Source of the DNA: JAKLKS01 sp964370855
GTDB lineage: Bacteria > Planctomycetota > JAJSAM01 > JAKLKS01
NCBI GenBank assembly: GCA_964370855.1
Contig: CAYJMF010000189.1
Location: forward strand, 1-6,186
Length of the DNA: 6,186 nt
Reading direction: 5' to 3'
Shown: positions 1 to 4,820 of the stretch, in pieces
How positions within the stretch are numbered: position 1 is the stretch's first letter
Layout of the letters: each line of letters opens with the position of its first letter
Translations under genes and position numbers: made by a program
Notes under the pieces: generated by a model
What the model was told of the DNA's origin: nothing
Databases searched by the model: none
What the model saw: the letters and a program-made list of their open reading frames with translations, nothing else

Positions 1-14
1 GCGCCGGAAGGCGC
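1..14. other. short GNRA-loop hairpin at window edge
   Basis: GCGCC (1-5) and GGCGC (10-14) form a perfect 5-bp stem closed by the GNRA-type tetraloop GGAA. It lies about 75 bases beyond the stop of the minus-strand RNase H gene, so it could help end that transcript, but no T-run is visible and the window edge cuts off the context. The rest of 1-89 is GC-rich, is open in several short frames on the minus strand, and holds nothing I can assign. Confidence 0.2.
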
Positions 15-89
15 GCAACGCCCGGGCGAGAACCCACACGATCCAGCGAGGAGCCTCACGGGGGGGTGGACGGGATCCCCCTCCCCTCC

Positions 90-1067
90 TCACCGGCTCC
101 TCACCAGCACCCCGTCGTCCACCCCGCGCCCCCGCCGGATCCCCTCGGTCTGCGCGAGGAACCGGAGCCCGTCGGTCCAGTAGCCCGCCGTCGGCTTCAC
201 GCCCTCCACGCCCTCGAGGAACCACCCGTTGAGGGCCGCCATCCAGAACTCCCGCACGTACTTGGCGAGGATGGAGGCGAGCCCCGTGGCGGGGACGGCG
301 GCGTCGGCCTTCTCCCGGAAGACGACCCGCGCGGGGCCGATCCCGTAGGCCGACTCCCTCTCCCCCTCGAGGAGCACGCGGACGTAGCGGTCGGGGAAGC
401 GGCCCTGGAGCGGGGCGCCGTAGCGCCTCCGGGCCCCCTGGCGGTCGCAGACGACGTGGGCGGCCTCCCCCGCCGCGGCGGCGAGGACCTCGCCGAGGAG
501 GGCCGTGGATTCGAGGAAGAGGAGATCGGCCTTGTTCCGAAGAACCCCCACCTCCTCGTTGTAGCGCCCCTCGGGGAGGGCGCGGACGCGGAGCGCGGCG
601 ACGGAGACCCCCTCCGCGGCGAGCGCGGCGGCGAGCGCGCGGCCCCGCTCCCGGACGAGGGCCGGGTCGGCGGCCAGCGGAAGGGCCCGCTTCGCCAGGG
701 AGCCGTACCAGGGATGGTCCCCGGGGGGCGCGCCGACGCCGAGGGCGCGGTGGAGGGCTCCGCCGTCGGCGGGGAAGGCGCCGTCCCGGGCGGCGAGGAA
801 GGCGAGCACCGTCTCCTCGAGGGCGCGGGGCCCCTTCGCGGGGGTGTGGATCGCCTTGGAGTCCCCCACCCGCACGCCGTGGCGGTCCGGTCGGAGCGCC
901 CGGGCCACGGCCGCGGCGGCGGGACCCGGTCCCGCCGCCCCCTCCACGCGGAAGGCCGCGGCGCCGGTGCAGAGGGGGCCGAGGATGGGCCCGTAGCCCG
1001 CCTCGTCGATGCCCGCGAGGATCAACCGGCCCCCTTCCCGCGACGGCGGGATTGTCGCGCCCCGCAC
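90..1067 (-). CDS. Type-2 ribonuclease H (RNase HII-like), divergent family
   Basis: The 325-residue product (GTG start) resembles RNase HII, a cytoplasmic enzyme that cuts the RNA strand of RNA/DNA hybrids and nicks at ribonucleotides misplaced in DNA. Visible motifs are AGIDEAGYGP (residues 18-27), GDSK (68-71), VVCDRQG (205-211) and EKADAAVPATGLASILAK (252-269). By comparison with RNase HII the metal-binding residues are D21, E22, D208 and D255, so the catalytic set looks complete. Two features are unusual. The G-R-G motif that contacts the ribonucleotide in RNase HII is G24-Y25-G26 here, and the chain is over 100 residues longer than the usual ~200, mostly extra sequence between residues 72 and 200. 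The region equivalent to the common RDR after the SILAK motif reads REF. The start is uncertain: a TTG at 1025 has a good ribosome-binding site and would begin MILAGIDEAGYG, the typical family start. The fold assignment is firm; substrate preference is not. The gene diverges from the receiver gene at 1097. Confidence 0.82.
   Translation of the reverse strand: MRGATIPPSREGGRLILAGIDEAGYGPILGPLCTGAAAFRVEGAAGPGPAAAAVARALRPDRHGVRVGDSKAIHTPAKGPRALEETVLAFLAARDGAFPADGGALHRALGVGAPPGDHPWYGSLAKRALPLAADPALVRERGRALAAALAAEGVSVAALRVRALPEGRYNEEVGVLRNKADLLFLESTALLGEVLAAAAGEAAHVVCDRQGARRRYGAPLQGRFPDRYVRVLLEGERESAYGIGPARVVFREKADAAVPATGLASILAKYVREFWMAALNGWFLEGVEGVKPTAGYWTDGLRFLAQTEGIRRGRGVDDGVLVRSR
1023..1039 (-). 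promoter_or_regulatory. alternative TTG start and ribosome-binding site for the RNase H gene
   Basis: On the minus strand a purine-rich GGGAAGGGGG lies about five bases before a TTG codon at 1025-1023, in frame with the RNase H gene at residue 15. The GTG at 1067 has no such site. The shorter protein would be 311 residues and begin right at the first beta strand, as RNase HII proteins usually do. I keep the longer form as the maximal call, but the TTG is a serious competitor. Confidence 0.45.
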
Positions 1068-1081
1068 CCCGGGGAGCGCGC

Positions 1082-1087
1082 TAGGAT
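1082..1087 (+). promoter_or_regulatory. candidate -10 box of a leaderless promoter for the receiver gene
   Basis: TAGGAT fits the bacterial -10 pattern TANNNT and ends nine bases before the ATG at 1097. Transcription would start at or within a few bases of the start codon, and no Shine-Dalgarno sequence is present, which is the picture of a leaderless mRNA. No convincing -35 box is seen. The intergenic space to the divergent GTG at 1067 is only 29 bp. Confidence 0.35.
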
Positions 1088-1096
1088 CGCCCCGCC

Positions 1097-1477
1097 ATGA
1101 GAGTGCTCATCGTCGAGAAGGACCACATGATCCGCGACCGCATCAAGGTCGCCCTCCAGCAATTCGAGGGGACCACGGTGGACACGGCGGAGGATTCCTG
1201 GGCCCTCGAGCTCGCCAAGGAGAACGTCTACGACCTCCTGGTGATCACCGACCGCCTGGACGCGCCCGGCGACGGGCTCGAGCTCATGAAGCAGCTCCGC
1301 GAGGGGGGGCTCACGGCGCCGGCCATCCTCCTCGGCCGCGACCGGATGGAGGGGACGATGTCCCGGGAGATCCCCCTCGTGGCCGCTTCCCTCCAGGTCC
1401 CCCCGGACACCGTGGCGATCTTCAAGGCCATCATGTCCGCCCGCGGCAAGGTCAGCGCCCGCTCCGGGGGGCGCTGA
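1097..1477 (+). CDS. stand-alone response-regulator receiver domain protein, degenerate active site
   Basis: The 126-residue product consists of one CheY-like receiver domain with no output domain. It opens with the receiver strand MRVLIVEKDH followed by a helix. The segment YDLLVITDRLDAPGDGLELM (45-64) matches the usual phosphoacceptor loop, with D52 as the likely phosphorylated aspartate and D59-G60 at the usual +7/+8. Several active-site positions are altered: the second acidic residue of the Mg pocket is K8 (E7-K8-D9), the conserved Thr/Ser after strand 4 is G80 (AILLG), and the conserved lysine of the Lys-Pro motif is V101 (SLQVPP, 98-103). The protein may be poorly phosphorylated or signal by binding only. 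Its partner is unknown; the kinase at 4821-5978 is the nearest candidate but is not adjacent. The last 26 bases overlap the convergent lipoprotein gene. The receiver fold is likely; the phosphorylation state is open. Confidence 0.75.
   Translation: MRVLIVEKDHMIRDRIKVALQQFEGTTVDTAEDSWALELAKENVYDLLVITDRLDAPGDGLELMKQLREGGLTAPAILLGRDRMEGTMSREIPLVAASLQVPPDTVAIFKAIMSARGKVSARSGGR
1452..1477. terminator. inverted repeat joining two convergent stop codons
   Basis: TCAGCGCCC (1452-1460) and GGGCGCTGA (1469-1477) are exact reverse complements around an 8-base loop. The plus-strand stop TGA (1475-1477) and the minus-strand stop (TCA on the plus strand, 1452-1454) are the outermost base pairs, so each mRNA ends its reading frame at the base of the same hairpin. 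This suits a shared bidirectional terminator, although no U-tract follows on either side. Confidence 0.5.
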
Positions 1478-3593
1478 GGGTCCTCTCGACGTCCCTCCCC
1501 CATCCCTTCGAGCGGGGGCCCCTCGTCGATCGCCAGGTCAGGCCGTCCCCCCAGGGGCCCGGCTCGCCCGTGTAGGCATCCTTCCCGCCGGTGTCGAGGA
1601 AGACCCCGCAGGCGTCGAGATCGTCCCGCCAGGATCGCGTCGTCCCCGAGAGGGTGGCGCTCCCGAGCGGCGGGGTGTCGGGCCAGCCCTCCCCCTCGCC
1701 CTGGCGGACGGCGGTGATCGCGTACTCGTCGTCCCCGCAGCGGTCGAAGAAGAGCCCCATGGAGCAGAGGTCCCCGGAGCCCCCGCAGTGGGCGCGGAGC
1801 TGGTAGCGGTCGTCGCCGGCGCCGTCCACGAAGACGCCGAGCGACCCGTCGCGGGCGTGGCCCTGGTACTGGTTCACGGCCTCGTCGTCGCCGACGTTGT
1901 AGTCGTCGTCCCCGGAAGCGTCCACGCAGACGCCGACGGCGAAGTGGGCGGCGGAGCCGAGGGAGTACTTCCCGTCCCGGTACTCGTCGTCCCCGCCGAG
2001 GTCCTCGAGGATCCCGACGGACCACCAGTAGCCCGCCCCGTGGGCCCAGCACTCGGCCCGGTAGGAGTCGTTCCCGGCGCCGTCCACGAGGACGCCGAAG
2101 CCGCCGGCGAGGCTGTGCCCGTCGCCGAGGTCGGCGCGGCGGCCCTGCCCGACCCCCTGGGCCATGGAGACGGAACGGCCGAGGTACATCTCGCTGACGT
2201 TCCCGTCGTCGCGGGCGAGATAAGTATCATCTCCTGATACATCCAGGAGGAGCCCGCAGCCCAGGGTCGTGCCGTACCCCTGGCCCTCGCTGCCGATGAC
2301 GTACCGGTCGTCGCCGGCGAGGTCCACGAGCGCCCCGACCCCGGCGAAGGCGATCCCCTGGCCCCACCGGGTCGCCGTCTCGTAGACGTCGTCGCCGGCG
2401 GCGTCGAAGAGGAGCCCGGTGCCGAACCACGCGGCGCCGAGGCCGGATTCGGAGCAGCGGTACGCGTCGTCCCCCGCCATGTCGAGGACGGCGCCGACGC
2501 CGAGGAGCCCGCAGGCGAGGGAACCAGCGTCGGGGCCCCCGTCCCAAAGGTCGTCGCCGGAGAGGTCGATGGCGAGGGAGATGCCCCGCGGGAAGGGCCC
2601 CGTCGCGCCGTGCCTCCCCTCCCAGCGGTCGTTCCCCCCGAGGTCGAGGACGATGCCGTCGCTCCCATCGATGACGTCGTCGCCGGGCCCGTGCACCCGG
2701 AGGCCGCCTCCCCCGACGTCGAGGGACAGCCCGGCGAAGGCGGCCGGCACCGGGTGCTTCTCCGCCGCCGCGTACTCCTCCAGCGCCTGCCGGACGCGGG
2801 CGAGGAGGAGGACGGAGGCGAAGGCGAGGGCCTCCCGGTCCAGGTTTTCCAGCCACTCGAAGGCGAGGGTGTTCGTCGTGGCCGCCTGCCCCATCCGTTC
2901 GTCCCGGAGCGGTGCGGTGGCCGATTCCAGCGGGGTGGGACCGGAGTGGCCGAAGCAGGCGTCCATCATGTCCGGATGGGCCCCGCCGATGCGGGAGTAG
3001 GCCACCTGCAGCCACGGGCGCGCATCCCTCTCGGCAAGGAGGAGCCGCACGACGAGCCTCTGCGCCTCCGGGGGGAGGAGGCGGAAGGAGGCGATTTCCC
3101 CCTCCTCGAGGGGGGGGGCGCCGCTCGTTCCGCTGCTGGCGACGAGGAGGACGACCCGGTCGTTCAGGGCGCGGAGCACCTCCTCGGGGCTCGCGTCGGG
3201 CGGGATGCCCTCCTCCCCCCACCCCTCCTTCGCGTCGGGGAGCGGGAGCATGCGGCCCGCCACGGCGTCGGTGAGGCCGTAGGCGATGCGCACGACCTCG
3301 TCGGGCCTGGAAGCGTTCTCCACGAGGCTCCCGGCCAGCGCCCCGGAGAAGCGCGGCAGGGTCCGCGCGTCGCGGAAGAGGGTCTCCACGGTGCGCAGCA
3401 GGTGCTTCCGCCCGGAGTAGTTGGCCATCTCCTCGGAGGTGTAGCCGAGGGGGCGGCCGCTCCGGTCGAGGGCCGCCATCGCCTCCTCCCAGAGGTCCCC
3501 GGGGATCTCGAGGGAGGCCCGGTCCGGCGCCGCCGGAACCCCCGCCGTCGCGCACCCCGACAGCAGCACCCCCGCCATCACCGCCGTCCGCAT
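1452..3593 (-). CDS. lipoprotein with GDDxY beta-solenoid-like repeats
   Basis: I do not recognise a named family. The 713-residue product starts MRTAVMAGVLLSGC: a very short signal peptide with a lipobox L11-S12-G13-C14, so it is probably anchored by lipid on the cell surface or in the periplasm. Residues about 25-285 form a helix-rich domain of unknown role. Residues about 300-675 hold twelve copies of G-[hydrophobic]3-D-x-x-G-[DN]-D-x-[YW]. The key aspartates are at 317, 343, 371, 397, 424, 451, 504, 531, 558, 590, 617 and 667, mostly 26-28 apart; the two double-length gaps probably hide worn copies. The acidic turns resemble RTX-type calcium sites but occur once per 27 residues rather than every nine, so a calcium-bound solenoid is an inference. 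Ten cysteines lie beyond C14. I choose ATG 3593 because GGGAGG stands five bases before it; a GTG at 3599 overlaps that site. It diverges from the selenoprotein gene across a 40-bp inverted repeat. Confidence 0.85.
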   Translation of the reverse strand: MRTAVMAGVLLSGCATAGVPAAPDRASLEIPGDLWEEAMAALDRSGRPLGYTSEEMANYSGRKHLLRTVETLFRDARTLPRFSGALAGSLVENASRPDEVVRIAYGLTDAVAGRMLPLPDAKEGWGEEGIPPDASPEEVLRALNDRVVLLVASSGTSGAPPLEEGEIASFRLLPPEAQRLVVRLLLAERDARPWLQVAYSRIGGAHPDMMDACFGHSGPTPLESATAPLRDERMGQAATTNTLAFEWLENLDREALAFASVLLLARVRQALEEYAAAEKHPVPAAFAGLSLDVGGGGLRVHGPGDDVIDGSDGIVLDLGGNDRWEGRHGATGPFPRGISLAIDLSGDDLWDGGPDAGSLACGLLGVGAVLDMAGDDAYRCSESGLGAAWFGTGLLFDAAGDDVYETATRWGQGIAFAGVGALVDLAGDDRYVIGSEGQGYGTTLGCGLLLDVSGDDTYLARDDGNVSEMYLGRSVSMAQGVGQGRRADLGDGHSLAGGFGVLVDGAGNDSYRAECWAHGAGYWWSVGILEDLGGDDEYRDGKYSLGSAAHFAVGVCVDASGDDDYNVGDDEAVNQYQGHARDGSLGVFVDGAGDDRYQLRAHCGGSGDLCSMGLFFDRCGDDEYAITAVRQGEGEGWPDTPPLGSATLSGTTRSWRDDLDACGVFLDTGGKDAYTGEPGPWGDGLTWRSTRGPRSKGWGRDVERTLSAPRSGR
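1572..2657 (-). repeat. coding tandem repeats, about 81 bp (27 residues) per unit
   Basis: This stretch of the lipoprotein gene encodes twelve recognisable copies of GxxxDxxGDDxY. Examples are GAVLDMAGDDAY, GLLFDAAGDDVY, GALVDLAGDDRY, GLLLDVSGDDTY, GILEDLGGDDEY, GVFVDGAGDDRY and GLFFDRCGDDEY. The flanking residues of each unit are glycine-rich and diverged, so the units are old rather than recently copied. Spacing between key aspartates is 26, 28, 26, 27, 27, 53, 27, 27, 32, 27 and 50 residues. Confidence 0.85.
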
Positions 3594-3598
3594 GACCA

Positions 3599-3604
3599 CC
3601 TCCC
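3599..3604 (-). promoter_or_regulatory. ribosome-binding site that sets the lipoprotein start
   Basis: GGGAGG on the minus strand lies five bases before the ATG at 3593-3591. A GTG two codons further upstream (3599-3597) overlaps this site and so is unlikely to be the start. Confidence 0.7.
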
Positions 3605-3609
3605 GTGTA

Positions 3610-3720
3610 GAGGCAGGGACGTTCCTAACTAAGTAACTAACTCGCCGGAATGGGATCCTACGCCGGGGCGATGAGGGAACTCCGGCGAGTTAGTTACTTA
3701 GTTAGGAACGTCCCTGCCTC
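3610..3720. repeat. perfect 40-bp inverted repeat between divergent genes
   Basis: Bases 3610-3649 are the exact reverse complement of 3681-3720, with a 31-base non-complementary spacer (3650-3680) that includes GGATCC. Each arm contains GTTAGTTACTTAGTTAGG, itself nearly a direct repeat of TTAGTTAC and TTAGTTAG, followed by GGAACGTCCCTGCCTC. These arms are far richer in A/T than the surrounding DNA. Read towards each gene the arm has the same orientation, so both the lipoprotein gene (start 3593) and the selenoprotein gene (start 3765) are preceded by the same 40 bases. The best reading is a duplicated promoter/operator giving matched divergent expression. A MITE-like or REP-like element is the alternative, but no target-site duplication is seen (GTGTA on the left, CCCCC on the right). 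I could not place clear -35 and -10 boxes. Confidence 0.9.
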
Positions 3721-3764
3721 CCCCTCTGGTACGTTTCCCGCGGGCATCCAACCAAGGAGGTCTC

Positions 3765-4730
3765 ATGAAGGGGGCAGTCCTGGCCGTCGCAGCCGCTGGC
3801 ATCCTCGCCGCGGCCTTCGCGACGCCCGCTTCCGGGCAGGAATCGGACCAGGAGGCGATGCGGAAGAACTACGAGGAGAAGATCGCCGAGGCCTGGTTCA
3901 AGGACGGCGGCTGGACCGACGACTACGATGCCGCGCGCGCGAAGGCGAAGGAGACGGGGAAGCCGATCCTCGCCTACTTCTCCCGCTCCTACAGTCCCTG
4001 ACCCCCCTGCAAGATGCTGGAGAGCCGTGTGCTCTCCACCGACGAGTTCAAGGCCTGGGCGAAGGACGTCGTCCTGTTCTGCCACATCACCACCGGGATC
4101 GAGGGGCGCAAGGACGAGGACCTCCTCTCGAGGAAGGGCGGCAACGGGTTCCCCTACATGGTCGCCATGGACGCCGAGGGGCGCGTCACTGCCATTCTCG
4201 AGGGGAGCCGCGACGTGGACGGCTTCACCGCCCTGATCGCGAAGGGGAAGGAGTACGGGGCGAAGAAGGCGAACAAGGCCCTCCCCGACTCCGAGGCCGT
4301 GGATCTCCTCTGCTTCGACGCCTCCGTGGGCAACATCGATCTCGACGGTTTCAAGGCCGCCGCCGCCGCTCTCAAGGACCTGTCCGCCGCCGACAGGGCG
4401 AAGATCCTCGGAACGGAAATCCAGAAGGTCCTCCTGGGGACCAACGGACGCGACCCGGTCTCCCGCCGGGCCGCCGGCAAGGCCTTCGCCGGGATGCTCG
4501 AGGCGGGCCGCGCCCCCGACTCCGAGAGCGAACTCCTCCAGCCCTTCTACATCCTCATGCTCGATCACGCCGAGGCGGTGAAGGACGCCGCGCTCTTCGG
4601 CAAGGCCCTCGAGGTGCTGCGCGAGAAGTTCGGCGACAATCCGCAGGCCGCCGAGTTCTTCCAGAAGAAGGACGAGGTGCTCGCGGCCCTGAAGGCCCCC
4701 GCCGAGGAGCCGAAGGAAGGCGAGAAGTAG
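3765..4730 (+). CDS. exported thioredoxin-fold selenoprotein (UxxC), UGA at 3999-4001
   Basis: Read through one UGA, this is a 321-residue protein with selenocysteine at position 79. Residues 1-24 are a signal peptide (hydrophobic 4-19, cleavage probably near PASG-Q), so it acts outside the cytoplasm. Residues about 45-165 are thioredoxin-like: a helix AAKAKETGKPILAYF-type entry (57-72), then Y76-S-P-U79-P-P-C82-K83-M-L-E, the strand KDVVLF, and G128-F-P130-Y-M-V with P130 as the likely cis-proline, followed by DAEG. Selenocysteine replaces the first cysteine of CxxC, so thiol-disulfide or peroxide reduction is expected. Residues 175-310 are helix-rich and of unknown role, with a charged tail. 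AAGGAGGT (3754-3761) sits just before the ATG. TGA 3999-4001 and ATG 4014 are in one frame, and codon use is the same on both sides. A standard caller would split it into 78- and 238-residue pieces. Alternatives are a Cys-to-stop mutation or a read error (TGC to TGA). It ends in TAG. Confidence 0.85.
4018..4038 (+). promoter_or_regulatory. candidate bacterial SECIS hairpin
   Basis: TGGAGAGC (4018-4025) pairs perfectly with GCTCTCCA (4031-4038), eight base pairs around the loop CGTGT (4026-4030). The stem begins 16 bases and the loop 24 bases after the UGA at 3999-4001, inside the coding sequence. Bacterial SECIS elements, which bind the elongation factor SelB, sit in this distance range and have a short loop with a G among the first two loop bases; here the second is G. 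Confidence 0.7.
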
Positions 4731-4761
4731 CGGCACCAACCGCCGCACCGATCCGCGACCC

Positions 4762-4794
4762 GGCCCCGGAGCGCCCGCGCGGCGTCCCGGGGCC
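4762..4794. terminator. strong hairpin in the convergent gap
   Basis: GGCCCCGG (4762-4769) pairs with CCGGGGCC (4787-4794). Inside it, after an A/C mismatch, 4771-4775 pairs with 4781-4785 (one G-T pair), leaving a 5-base loop. It is the main structure in the 90-base gap between the ends of the selenoprotein gene (4730) and the kinase gene (4821) and could stop transcription from both sides. The T-run after it is weak. Confidence 0.5.
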
Positions 4795-4820
4795 TTCGAT
4801 TCCGCCGCGGCCCTCCCCCG

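Noticed and set aside
1..62. Possible start of another minus-strand gene downstream of the RNase H gene
   Set aside because: All three frames are open over this short edge and no start codon has a convincing ribosome-binding site, so no choice can be supported.
66..1100. Plus-strand open frame of 344 residues opposite the RNase H gene
   Set aside because: Composition is Pro/Gly/Glu/Arg-rich with no domain signal, while the minus strand encodes clear RNase HII motifs.
1572..2657. Classical RTX calcium-toxin repeats
   Set aside because: RTX repeats recur every nine residues as GGxGxDxLx. Here one acidic turn occurs per 27 residues and the protein has an N-terminal lipobox.
1228..3555. Several long minus-strand frames (ending at 1228, 1874 and 2227) overlapping the lipoprotein gene
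   Set aside because: They are low-complexity Arg-rich or Ser/Thr/Pro-rich translations, shadows of the repeat array in other frames.
3999..4014. Interpretation as a pseudogene or as two separate genes, the second starting at ATG 4014
   Set aside because: ATG 4014 has no ribosome-binding site and would start in the middle of a thioredoxin fold. The stop is exactly at the redox position and a SECIS-like hairpin follows, which a random nonsense mutation would not explain.
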